The position numbers were made by a program, and so were the translations under genes. Shown here one piece after another: positions 56,736 through 64,000 of a stretch of 64,000 nucleotides of DNA. The notes beneath the pieces are model-generated. The model ran no database searches and had not been told where the DNA came from. It worked only from the letters and a program-made list of their open reading frames with translations. Each line of letters begins with the position of its first letter. Positions within the stretch are counted from its first letter, which is position 1. The DNA is from a virus: positions 1-64,000 of IMG/VR virus record IMGVR_UViG_3300010885_046411. One strand, written 5' to 3'.

Positions 56736-57884
56736 ATGGAAGAGCCAAGATTTGTCGTTACAGCAGTAACCCCTAATGGAGAAAGCACCGTTATTGAAGG
56801 GCAAGAGTACCTTCAAAACCCTACTTTCAATGCTGGCGGCAACCCCAACCAACAAGAACCCGACCCAGCCCAAACAGCCACCGAGCCTGTAGCCCCTACG
56901 GCCCCGCATGAGCCTACCGCCGAGCAAATAAATGCCGCCATACAAGCAAAGTATGGCTATGCCTCTATGGAGGCTATACAAGCCCGTATTGACTATGCCG
57001 AGCGTGTCAATGCCCCCTACGCCCAAGAAGTCCTTAAAGCCTTTGAGGACAACCCCGACAGCATCCAAGAACTAGCGTTCTTGAAATCGGGCAAGTATAA
57101 GACTATGGCCGAGGCCGACCCCGCCGCCCTCCTTAAACTTGGCATACAGCGTGAGTATAAGGATGCGCCACCCGTGTACATTGAACGCGAGTTCCGCAAT
57201 AGATTTGGGACACCGCCCCCTAAGCCTGCCGAACTAGACGAGTTCTCTACGGAAGATGAACGCGCCGAATTTGCCGCAGCGCAGCGCACCTATGAAGATG
57301 AAATATCTGCCTACAACTACGCCCTACGTGTAGCCTCTGGTAAGGTAGTATCTACTCTTGATGAGGAGGCCAAACGGTTTAGTTGGGAGCGTGAGCAGCC
57401 AGCCCCGACAGCCGCCCCCGCTGTATTGCTTGCCCAAGCACGGGAGGCATTGACGAAAGAGTTTAAGTTGGAGATTCCTGCGGGACGGATATTTGAGGGT
57501 AGCCCTGACTTCTCATATACTTTTGAGGAGTTGCCAGAGCAATTAAGGCAGGAGCTAGAGATTGCAAAGGCCGACCCCGCCACCCATTTCATTAACACTG
57601 TATATGGGGGCGATTTGTCAAACCAGCCCGACACGGCTGCGTATGTAAGACTGTTCGCCGCATCACGCATGTTAGAGGATGTTGTTAAAAAAGTTGGCAC
57701 AGAGCGGTTTGCTCAAGGTCAAAAAAACAGCAGCCAACATATTGCGCAAAACCTAGCGGGTGTCCAACCTACGCTGCCAAGCCAAGGTAGCCCTAATAAC
57801 AATGCAGGTGGTAACGGTGGGTACACCGAAACTGCTGTGCGTACAGGGCCACAACGCAAAGACATCTGGGGCCGACCTATTTAG
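56736..57884 (+). CDS. Scaffolding protein (382 aa)
   Basis: 382 residues, acidic, with Pro/Ala/Gln-rich N- and C-terminal parts (TEPVAPTAPHEP) and helical middle, no hydrophobic core. This composition, and its location between portal and capsid genes, is typical of a capsid scaffold. The gene ends within a strong hairpin (57869-57893) that separates it from the major capsid gene. Confidence 0.65.
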   Translation: MEEPRFVVTAVTPNGESTVIEGQEYLQNPTFNAGGNPNQQEPDPAQTATEPVAPTAPHEPTAEQINAAIQAKYGYASMEAIQARIDYAERVNAPYAQEVLKAFEDNPDSIQELAFLKSGKYKTMAEADPAALLKLGIQREYKDAPPVYIEREFRNRFGTPPPKPAELDEFSTEDERAEFAAAQRTYEDEISAYNYALRVASGKVVSTLDEEAKRFSWEREQPAPTAAPAVLLAQAREALTKEFKLEIPAGRIFEGSPDFSYTFEELPEQLRQELEIAKADPATHFINTVYGGDLSNQPDTAAYVRLFAASRMLEDVVKKVGTERFAQGQKNSSQHIAQNLAGVQPTLPSQGSPNNNAGGNGGYTETAVRTGPQRKDIWGRPI

Positions 57885-57893
57885 GTCTGGCCC
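57869..57893 (+). promoter_or_regulatory. Hairpin between scaffold and capsid genes
   Basis: GGGCCGACC pairs with GGTC(T)GGCCC through nine base pairs and one bulged T; the loop TATTTA carries the stop codon of the scaffold gene. It has no U-tract, so it is not a standard terminator. It could set the ratio of capsid to scaffold mRNA or guide processing. Confidence 0.5.
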
Positions 57894-57936
57894 ATTTCTC
57901 CAACCACAAAAACCCCAATCCCCCGACTAAAACCCA

Positions 57937-59322
57937 ATGAACCAGATTGCTAACAACCCGCAAGGGAACGTAGGCGGTTTTGACCCAGCGTTAGTGAACG
58001 GTGACTATCTTTTGAAGTACGCCGACCTAAAAAAACAGGGTGTAGCCAACTACAACGACGTAGGTTTCTACGACGAAATTGAGCAGATATATGGCGGCTC
58101 ATACGAAGCCTCCCGCTCCGATGCCATCTTCCACTATGAGATGGGGTCTGTATCTACAGGCGCAACCGTATTGTCTGTATCAGGTACGGCTGCCGAAGTA
58201 ACCATCACCCTTGACCCTGCCTCGGTTATTGGCCGTGCGGGTGTTGTAGGCGCAACAGCATACTACAAATCTACTTTAGTAGTAGGCCAGCGTGTGCGTG
58301 TAGCCAACGGTGCTGTGCAAGCCATTGTTAAAACCTCTGACGCATCTTCTACGTCGGCTTCGGGCCACACTGTAGTGTTGCGGCGTGATGATAGCTCCAC
58401 CTTTGATATGACTACCATTGCCGTTGGCGATGCTATCATACCTCTGGATAACGTGCAGGCCAAAGGTGGCGGCATGGTTGATGGCACCACACAGTTGTAC
58501 AGCCTATTCCAAGCCCAACTGCAAATCTTCCGTAATGGTATCTCTGCCATGACGGGCACAGATGAGGCAGGTATTGTTTACAACGTATCTGATGGGCAAG
58601 GCAACTTTAGCCAGTACAACAAGGCTACGGCGATTGCGGCCATCCTTCACAAGTTGGACATCGCCTACGCTGCCATGTACTCAGAAGGTGGCAGCTACAC
58701 CTTGGCTGATGGCGTACACACTGCCTTCAAAGGTATGTACAAGTTGGCCCAAGACTTCGGCAACACACAAAACATCCCTAAAGGTGGGTTTGTGCTTGAG
58801 GACTTGTATGCCCTAACGCAGTACCAAGTTACCGAACAAGGCGGCGATACTTTACTGTTGCGTTCTACCCTAAACCTGTCAAATGACATTGACTTGTCTA
58901 TGGGAGACCGCTTCAAAAACGGTGCGGTTGTGTACAACCAAAAGCTCCTTGACTTTGGCTTCTCAGGCTTTGACTTGGGCGGTGTGCGTGTGATGAAAAA
59001 ATACGCCAGCGAATCTATGCACAAGTTCCGTGGTACGCTCGGCCTAGCCGATAAGTACAACTACTCTGGCATAGTATTCCCGATGTCAGAAGGTCATGGT
59101 GTAGGCACAGGCAAAGGTATTGTTACCACTGGCACGTTGCCTACTATGACATGGCGTTATCTGACTGGCTCTGCCCCTGGTAACCAAACTCGCCGCTACC
59201 GTATGGTCTATAAAAATATAGACAACAACGGTGGCCTTGATACCACGCAGATGAACATTCTCTCTGAGCAGGCTTTGCAGGTAACCTCGCCAAGCAAGTT
59301 GCAACTTATCCTAGGCTCTTAG
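57937..59322 (+). CDS. Major capsid protein
   Basis: 461 residues. The location after portal and scaffold, length, and a helical N-arm, then beta-rich body with GDFVRVANG-like strands (VGQRVRVANGAVQAIV), SVSGTAAEVTITLDPAS, and the late RRYRMVYKN, fit an HK97-fold capsid protein. The Thr/Ser-rich insert near residues 80-150 could be an extra domain. The C-terminus is SPSKLQLILGS. A terminator follows at once. Confidence 0.8.
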   Translation: MNQIANNPQGNVGGFDPALVNGDYLLKYADLKKQGVANYNDVGFYDEIEQIYGGSYEASRSDAIFHYEMGSVSTGATVLSVSGTAAEVTITLDPASVIGRAGVVGATAYYKSTLVVGQRVRVANGAVQAIVKTSDASSTSASGHTVVLRRDDSSTFDMTTIAVGDAIIPLDNVQAKGGGMVDGTTQLYSLFQAQLQIFRNGISAMTGTDEAGIVYNVSDGQGNFSQYNKATAIAAILHKLDIAYAAMYSEGGSYTLADGVHTAFKGMYKLAQDFGNTQNIPKGGFVLEDLYALTQYQVTEQGGDTLLLRSTLNLSNDIDLSMGDRFKNGAVVYNQKLLDFGFSGFDLGGVRVMKKYASESMHKFRGTLGLADKYNYSGIVFPMSEGHGVGTGKGIVTTGTLPTMTWRYLTGSAPGNQTRRYRMVYKNIDNNGGLDTTQMNILSEQALQVTSPSKLQLILGS

Positions 59323-59357
59323 TCTGGATAGGTTCACTCAATAAGGGAAGCAATTTT

Positions 59358-59395
59358 GCCCTGCCTTGCCAACGCAAGGTGGGGCTTTTGCTTTT
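59358..59395 (+). terminator. Terminator after the major capsid gene
   Basis: GCCC..CCTTG, loop CCAACG, CAAGG..GGGC, then TTTTGCTTTT. It overlaps the 3' end of the convergent methyltransferase gene by two bases. Confidence 0.7.
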
Positions 59396-60011
59396 AGAAT
59401 ATCTGTATTTGCGACTGGTGTTTAATAAGCCGTTTAACGGCTTTCTCTAAGTATTCCTCATCTTGCTCAATAACCGTTAGCTTAAATCCCATATCGTGGC
59501 AGGCTATTGCTATGCTAAGAGAGCCGCCGTGCGTGTCCAAAATAGTATCACCTTCTTTGGCGTAGTTTTTTAGAAGCCACTTGTATAGGGCAACGGGTTT
59601 TTGAGTAGGGTGAATTTTGCCCTGCTCCGTTAAGACTGAATACCTAAATATTTTAGCTGGCTTCTGGATAGAACACCACGCAAGTTCTGCCATCGCTAGG
59701 CTAAAATCTTCTGGCTGTTTCTTATCCCAAATGATATAGTTTTGAGTTGGCGGCAATGGGAAATAATTACCACCCCACACTATTTGGCTTAATGTTTTAG
59801 CAAAAAATGCGCCAAAATACTTTTCATCTGGTATCGCATTGTCCCAGCCCTTTTTTTTGTGCATCTGCCGCACTGAGTTATTAGCAATGCCAATGCCATA
59901 CGGCGGGTCGCAAATAGCAAGGTCATACTCTTTATCCTTTGCTTGGGCCAGCAAGTCCATACAATCACCGTGATAGACGGTTATCCCTTGGTGTTCATAG
60001 TATAATTTCAC
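59394..60011 (-). CDS. N6-adenine DNA methyltransferase (DNA adenine methylase-like)
   Basis: 205 residues from a GTG at 60011. DPPYG near residue 35 is the catalytic motif of N6-adenine enzymes; TQKP near 135 and TILDTHGGSLSIAIACHDMGF near 156 are the C-terminal AdoMet motifs. The latter replaces the usual DPFxGSGTT with DTHGGS, as in a known phage subgroup. It lies alone on the minus strand in the late region, with its own leaderless promoter. Probably protects phage DNA. More AT-rich than its neighbours. Confidence 0.8.
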   Translation of the reverse strand: MKLYYEHQGITVYHGDCMDLLAQAKDKEYDLAICDPPYGIGIANNSVRQMHKKKGWDNAIPDEKYFGAFFAKTLSQIVWGGNYFPLPPTQNYIIWDKKQPEDFSLAMAELAWCSIQKPAKIFRYSVLTEQGKIHPTQKPVALYKWLLKNYAKEGDTILDTHGGSLSIAIACHDMGFKLTVIEQDEEYLEKAVKRLIKHQSQIQIF

Positions 60012-60015
60012 GCAA

Positions 60016-60023
60016 CAAATATA
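60016..60023 (-). promoter_or_regulatory. Promoter -7 box, leaderless arrangement
   Basis: The minus strand reads TATATTTG, exactly four bases before the GTG at 60011. Confidence 0.55.
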
Positions 60024-60059
60024 AACGGCCTGCCCAAAAAACGGCCTTAAAACTTATTT

Positions 60060-60067
60060 TATATTTG
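60060..60067 (+). promoter_or_regulatory. Promoter -7 box
   Basis: TATATTTG with 22 bases to the ATG at 60090. Divergent from the box at 60016-60023. Confidence 0.55.
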
Positions 60068-60089
60068 GGTACACAAAAAATCACAACGT

Positions 60090-61112
60090 ATGCGAAAGAG
60101 AATTGTGCCCGTAGGCGCAGGTGTTACAGAAACCTTTAACGAAATCCCTGCGGCCCTAGATAAACTGCTTGCCGAGGCCATGAACATATACAAGGTCAAA
60201 GGCCAATTTGCCAAGGTAGCTATCATACGCTCCCCACAAAAGACCATTGAGAATGTACGTGTAGGTGGCCCCGAATTGCTAGACGGTGGCGTACACCCTA
60301 TGAGCCTACCCGCTAACCCTACCCGCATCTGGGGCACTCGCCATGTCCACAACCGCTTTGATAGAGACTGGTATGACCCAGAAAAAGAAGAATACTACCC
60401 TCTCAAGATGGGCTTTTTTGTGGACAACCCCAAGGCAGACAAGAAATTTGCGCCTATTGAAATACGTGGCGGCGTGCGTAGGCTAGACACACGGGTATTG
60501 CCCGACCGTGAACTGCTAGAGTACCTACTTGTATGCCCCTATGTAGAGGGCAACATTATCTCCGACAGGGAGCCTATCGGCGGCTGGCAAGCATCTATTG
60601 ACAAGCCAGAGAAAAGCGCACGGGAGAAAACAGAAGACGGGCGCGTTATCACTCTTGCCAAGTCGGCGGTGTACTCATTCAGCAGCACTACCCCCGAAAA
60701 GAACCACATCCCCGCCTACAAAGAACTGCTATACAAAATTGGCTACCCAAGCATTGTAAAACAGAACTCCGCTATGGCTACCGAAGATGAGGCTGCCATC
60801 TATATGCAGAACATCTTGGAGATGTGCGACGATGCCAAATTAGCCGCACGTATTAAGGCTGTGATAGACGGCACCGACCAACGGGCCACGAAACGCATAG
60901 CCATTTTTGAGGCTATTGACGACAACCGCATCTATTGGGATGCCAATGAGTGCGCCGTTAAGTTAGACCGCAACAGCGAGGCATACAAACGCTTCTACCG
61001 CCCCATAGAAGAATCTATTGACTTGTTCGTAGATTGGGTAGAGACCGACCCTGTAGGTGAGCAGTTCTTCCGCGACCACATAAAGCCCAAGAAGGCAGCA
61101 GCGACTAAGTAA
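60090..61112 (+). CDS. Late protein, unknown function (340 aa)
   Basis: 340 residues, no signal peptide or membrane helix. A beta-rich first half (PHVHNRFDRDWYDPEKEEY-like stretches) and a helical second half (IAIFEAIDDNRIYWDANECAV). Conserved-looking and large, right after the capsid gene and one base from the next gene, so possibly a virion component; no domain recognised. Confidence 0.55.
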   Translation: MRKRIVPVGAGVTETFNEIPAALDKLLAEAMNIYKVKGQFAKVAIIRSPQKTIENVRVGGPELLDGGVHPMSLPANPTRIWGTRHVHNRFDRDWYDPEKEEYYPLKMGFFVDNPKADKKFAPIEIRGGVRRLDTRVLPDRELLEYLLVCPYVEGNIISDREPIGGWQASIDKPEKSAREKTEDGRVITLAKSAVYSFSSTTPEKNHIPAYKELLYKIGYPSIVKQNSAMATEDEAAIYMQNILEMCDDAKLAARIKAVIDGTDQRATKRIAIFEAIDDNRIYWDANECAVKLDRNSEAYKRFYRPIEESIDLFVDWVETDPVGEQFFRDHIKPKKAAATK

Positions 61113-61321
61113 TGGCTACCATACAAGACATGCGTGATTTACACGCCGAGCGTATAGCCCGATTCTTGCGTGATAATGCAGGGCTTATGAAGCGTGTGCC
61201 CGACTTCTTTAAGAAAGAGATGGAGGTTATGGATGCCTATGACAAGGACATCCAAGAGGGGCTTACCGATGCGGCGGCTGAAAAGCTAACGTGGCTACAA
61301 GAGAATATGCGGCCCGTATAA
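61112..61321 (+). CDS. Small helical protein (69 aa)
   Basis: 69 residues, entirely helical and charged (DLHAERIARFLRDNAGLM). The ATG overlaps the upstream stop (TAATG). No family recognised. The end is followed by a terminator hairpin. Confidence 0.55.
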   Translation: MATIQDMRDLHAERIARFLRDNAGLMKRVPDFFKKEMEVMDAYDKDIQEGLTDAAAEKLTWLQENMRPV

Positions 61322-61350
61322 ACGGCAACCATATTCTCCATTTTAAATAG

Positions 61351-61383
61351 ACCCCATTGTAATCACAGTGGGGTCTTACTTTT
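61351..61383 (+). terminator. Terminator overlapping the next promoter
   Basis: ACCCCATTGT, loop AATC, ACAGTGGGGT, then CTTACTTTT. The T-run belongs to the -7 box TACTTTTG (61377-61384) of the next gene. Confidence 0.6.
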
Positions 61384-61384
61384 G
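61377..61384 (+). promoter_or_regulatory. Promoter -7 box, leaderless arrangement
   Basis: TACTTTTG followed by TAGT and the GTG start at 61389. Confidence 0.55.
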
Positions 61385-61388
61385 TAGT

Positions 61389-62213
61389 GTGATACAAAAA
61401 CTACGACACGTATATCGGTTAGGAGATAAGACACTGCCGTCTTATTTATACGCCCTTCAAGCATGGTCAGTGCTGGAGGCCAGAGACCTATACCCCGACC
61501 TACCCTTTGAGTTTTGGGGGGATAAGAGTATGATAGATATGGTCGTAAAAACGAAGCTATCTTGCCTCTATACCTCTATACATCTATTGCCCGACAAAGA
61601 CCATATAGATACGGGCTTATTCTGGGCAATGGATAAGATGCGCCTATGTGGCCCCAATATCTTAATGATAGATACGGATGCCGTGCTTCATACGCAAATA
61701 GATGATACGCGCTTAGTGGTTGCTCACCTAGAGGATAACCCTTATATGCCGATAGAGCATTACACGCCCAATAATTACAAGTGGCCTGAATGGTATAACC
61801 ATAACTCCACACAAATGTTTAACACGTCTTTGCTTTACTTCCCGCACGGTAACATTTTTAAGGAATGGCTATCTAGTGCGTTAGCGTATGCTAGCTCGGT
61901 AACATTTGATATTGACAACGCATACCACTTCGTACCTATAAAATATGATTGGGAGTTGATTTGCTTGATTGAGCAGAAGTTTTTATATGACTTGGTATCT
62001 TCTACTGATTCGCTTGTGCAATATGCCAAGCATATTTCCATGCCAGAAGGGCAAAAGCCGTACTCGCATTTGGGCTTTAAGAAAACGCTATTAGCGCAAG
62101 AGGGCAAAGATGCCGAAGATAAGTATTGCCAAGAGAAGATACTAGCCAATGTCTTTAACCTTCGGCATCAATACTTTGGCAGGGTAATGGACATAGAGAA
62201 ACGGGCAAGGTAG
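61389..62213 (+). CDS. GT-A-type glycosyltransferase-like protein (274 aa)
   Basis: 274 residues from a GTG set by the box four bases upstream. LFWAMDKMRLCGPNILMIDTDAVL near residues 76-100 combines the W..x.K helix and IDTDA (DxD) loop of GT-A enzymes acting as metal-binding site; this order is also seen in the DUF6734-like group of Bacteroidota proteins. Helical C-terminal half with charged end. Acceptor unknown. Confidence 0.55.
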   Translation: MIQKLRHVYRLGDKTLPSYLYALQAWSVLEARDLYPDLPFEFWGDKSMIDMVVKTKLSCLYTSIHLLPDKDHIDTGLFWAMDKMRLCGPNILMIDTDAVLHTQIDDTRLVVAHLEDNPYMPIEHYTPNNYKWPEWYNHNSTQMFNTSLLYFPHGNIFKEWLSSALAYASSVTFDIDNAYHFVPIKYDWELICLIEQKFLYDLVSSTDSLVQYAKHISMPEGQKPYSHLGFKKTLLAQEGKDAEDKYCQEKILANVFNLRHQYFGRVMDIEKRAR

Positions 62214-62246
62214 TACGCTGATATATAAGGGGCTTGGGGGATGTAT

Positions 62247-62254
62247 TACTTTTG
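62247..62254 (+). promoter_or_regulatory. Promoter -7 box
   Basis: TACTTTTG with about 25 bases to the GTG at 62280. Confidence 0.5.
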
Positions 62255-62279
62255 TGCATAACCAAACCCCGTATTTAAA

Positions 62280-63041
62280 GTGCCTATCCCAACTACAACC
62301 GACACGTTCTCCAATATCAAGTTTTACCGTGATAATACGACCAACCGTGCTATCGCTGTATCTGCTTCTGGTAGTGGCACCCCAATCAACGAGTTGGGGC
62401 AGCTTGCCACATTAGCGGGAACCCTAGCCTCTAGCGGCACGACCGTTACGGGCACATCCACCACATTCACCTCGCAGGTTGCCGTAGGGGATATCCTCTA
62501 TACGGGGGCTGGCCCCACTTTCCTTGGTATTGTTGCTGCGATAGCCAGCAATACATCTCTTACGCTAGAGGCTGCCCCTGCGGTAGCCGTTTCTGGTGCA
62601 ACAGGCTACGGCCAAACAGGCTTTAGGCTGGCGGTGAATGAGAAGGTGCTAGTGCGTATTCCTGCTGTAACCGTATCTGGCACGCAGGTGAGCGTAGCAA
62701 CACCATACCATGCTCGCACACCTATCAGTGGCAATTCGGGCAACCTAGCCAATCCTGCCTACTATGCCTGCTTCCAAGAATCAACCGTAGGTTCCCCCAA
62801 CTCACCCATCTCGCCTACGAGCATTAACCTTACCCTCAACAGGCTTAACAGCTATGCTAATGATGGCACTTACATCACGGCCCTGCCATCGTTTACGTGG
62901 CTAGCGTTATCGCCGCTTGGAGGTGTAGGATTTATCTCGGCCAAAACCATTTACGACTTCTTCACCAATGAGACGCTTCCAAACTATCAGATAACTGTTG
63001 GCGTAACCCCTTATTCTGACACGCTCTTAGGCTATTTGTAG
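62280..63041 (+). CDS. Virion protein, Ser/Thr/Ala-rich (253 aa)
   Basis: 253 residues from a GTG start. Ser/Thr/Gly-rich beta strands (VTGTSTTFTSQVAVGD) precede a region ending in aromatic strands. The V.G.G/STTFT.QV.VGD motif is common in head-fibre, decoration and baseplate-like proteins. No receptor domain seen. Part of the fibre-like group at the right end. Confidence 0.5.
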   Translation: MPIPTTTDTFSNIKFYRDNTTNRAIAVSASGSGTPINELGQLATLAGTLASSGTTVTGTSTTFTSQVAVGDILYTGAGPTFLGIVAAIASNTSLTLEAAPAVAVSGATGYGQTGFRLAVNEKVLVRIPAVTVSGTQVSVATPYHARTPISGNSGNLANPAYYACFQESTVGSPNSPISPTSINLTLNRLNSYANDGTYITALPSFTWLALSPLGGVGFISAKTIYDFFTNETLPNYQITVGVTPYSDTLLGYL

Positions 63042-63044
63042 AAC

Positions 63045-63905
63045 ATGGCTAAAGTACGGGTTATATCCGCAGGGATAGCACGAGTACGTGTTATCCCTCT
63101 TGAACGCAATTTAAGGGTTATCTCGGCGGGGTATGCACAAGTGCGTGTAATACCCCTAGAGAGGAAGGTGCGTTTGATTTCTAGCGGATATGCCCAAGTG
63201 CGCCTTATCCCGTTAGAGCGTAAGGTACGGATTATAACGGCTGGCACCGCCAATGTGCGGGTGATTACCTATAGCCGCACCGAGCTAAACCTACGCCTAT
63301 CGGCTACGGCCATGATGTCCTCGGACTGCTCCACCATGACCCTAACGGATTCTACGGGGGTATATCCTACAGACCCAAGCGGCTACAACCCAGAGACCGC
63401 AGCCTATGACCCTCTACGCCCAAAGCGGTCTGAATTAAACTTGTATTGGGCCTATAGAAGTTACACGCTAGATGAGGTTACGGGGGCTGTAGATATAACT
63501 ACCTACAACCCAACCTCGCAAACGCCTACTTTAATACCTTGGCAGTTGTCGGCCTCGCTGCCAGCCCAAGGGGTCTATCAAGCCTACCTAATGGGCTTAC
63601 CCCTATCTGCCAACTATGCGTTTTATGTGGGCAATAGCATCCCAGAAACGGCGGCACAAGCCGATGGATGGTTTGTGGTGCCTGTGCCCGTGCTGGCGGG
63701 GTGTGCTGTTATTGCCTGCGTAAATGAGGCACTAGATAGCCAGTCTAACAACGTTCTTGCTGGCGGGTGCGATACGTGCTATGAACAGAAGGGGTTGCTT
63801 ATGCGTGGCCTTGCCTCTGCCCTAGCCGATAACGATATGACTGCTGCGGCAACCTTGTTTGACAGTTTACAAACACTCTGCGGGGAGGCGGATTGCGGAT
63901 GCTAA
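63045..63905 (+). CDS. Repeat protein with Cys-rich C-terminus (286 aa)
   Basis: 286 residues. The N-terminal ~77 are four near-identical 19-residue repeats (VRVISAG.A.VRVIPLER; 57-base DNA repeats from 63048), each built of two similar half-units. The middle is beta-rich; the last ~65 residues carry seven cysteines (…GGCDTCYEQKG…CGEADCGC). A solenoid or stacked beta-strand stem plus a Cys-rich, possibly metal-binding tip would fit a fibre or spike, but no family is recognised. Confidence 0.55.
   Translation: MAKVRVISAGIARVRVIPLERNLRVISAGYAQVRVIPLERKVRLISSGYAQVRLIPLERKVRIITAGTANVRVITYSRTELNLRLSATAMMSSDCSTMTLTDSTGVYPTDPSGYNPETAAYDPLRPKRSELNLYWAYRSYTLDEVTGAVDITTYNPTSQTPTLIPWQLSASLPAQGVYQAYLMGLPLSANYAFYVGNSIPETAAQADGWFVVPVPVLAGCAVIACVNEALDSQSNNVLAGGCDTCYEQKGLLMRGLASALADNDMTAAATLFDSLQTLCGEADCGC
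63048..63275 (+). repeat. Four tandem 57-base coding repeats
   Basis: Units start near 63048, 63105, 63162 and 63219 and encode 19 residues each; they differ at wobble positions and a few others, so selection keeps the protein unit. Confidence 0.65.
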
Positions 63906-64000
63906 CAGATACCAAAGAAACACTGCTATTACGGGCGGAGACCGTGCTTAAACAATGGGCTTTAGCCATTGCAGAAAGCTATGCCCGTGATAACGCCAAT
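63899..64000 (+). CDS. Unknown protein, N-terminal part (runs off right edge)
   Basis: ATG at 63899 overlaps the previous stop and the frame is open to the edge (34 codons, MLTDTKETLLLRAETVLKQW). The fragment is helical. No function can be assigned. Confidence 0.5.
   Translation, partial: MLTDTKETLLLRAETVLKQWALAIAESYARDNAN

Noticed and set aside
1-64000. Genome-wide TAG reassignment to glutamine (as in some crAss-like phages)
   Set aside because: Helicase, terminase, capsid and several other genes end with TAG at natural C-termini, so TAG acts as a stop; only the HTH gene at 50905 is interrupted.
1-64000. CRISPR arrays
   Set aside because: No series of regularly spaced identical repeats with unique spacers was seen; the only regular tandem repeats are the coding repeats at 63048-63275.

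Overview
The window is part of the genome of a tailed double-stranded DNA phage, and its host is almost certainly a member of the Bacteroidota. The host call rests on promoters: at least two dozen gene or operon starts are preceded by the TAnnTTTG -7 box typical of that phylum, and Shine-Dalgarno sequences are essentially absent. There is no tape-measure or tail-sheath gene. There is a very large probable ejected protein and a P22 gp10-like tail protein, so a short-tailed, crAss-like or podovirus-like particle is the best guess; I cannot place it in a genus. No DNA polymerase, integrase, rRNA or convincing tRNA gene is present. Several structural genes end in TAG, so TAG is a normal stop here.

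Layout. (1) 1-14.7 kb holds the early genes, nearly all on the minus strand in tightly packed operons. One unit (5.0 to 0 kb) carries the replication and recombination functions: an ERF annealing protein, a YqaJ-type exonuclease, a PD-(D/E)XK nuclease and a small protein with an RNA polymerase alpha-CTD-like domain. The primase-helicase lies on the plus strand in the middle (5.27-7.28 kb). A second block (14.6-7.3 kb) holds about two dozen small, mostly unrecognised proteins, including tiny membrane proteins and a lipoprotein. It also contains two copies of a structured RNA element whose base pairs covary. (2) 14.7-16.3 kb is largely non-coding, rich in inverted repeats, lies between divergent transcription units, and may be an origin or control region. 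(3) 16.4-19.1 kb is a plus-strand operon of small early proteins. (4) 19.2-20.0 kb is a minus-strand glycosyltransferase gene.

(5) 20.1-31.5 kb starts the late genes: large terminase, small membrane proteins, head-tail connector-like proteins, a mobile-element scar (TnpB remnant plus HNH endonuclease), a DNA methyltransferase and a 658-residue structural protein. (6) 31.5-43.2 kb is a single 3889-codon gene for a polyvalent protein, followed by the large tail protein and a probable internal protein to 47.3 kb. (7) 47.3-51.6 kb holds two GT-B-type glycosyltransferases, a Gp157-like protein, a sliding clamp and an HTH gene interrupted by an amber codon. (8) 51.6-54.0 kb is a minus-strand late and lysis cassette. 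(9) 54.1-64.0 kb holds portal, scaffold, major capsid protein, a second DNA methyltransferase, a third glycosyltransferase-like pair of late genes, and fibre-like proteins running off the right edge.

The most unusual signals are the repeated covarying intercistronic RNA element, the recurring promoter-N4-start arrangement that implies leaderless mRNAs, the alpha-CTD-like protein together with a TTACGC motif upstream of three early promoters, the giant polyvalent protein, the amber-interrupted HTH gene and the TnpB deletion remnant.
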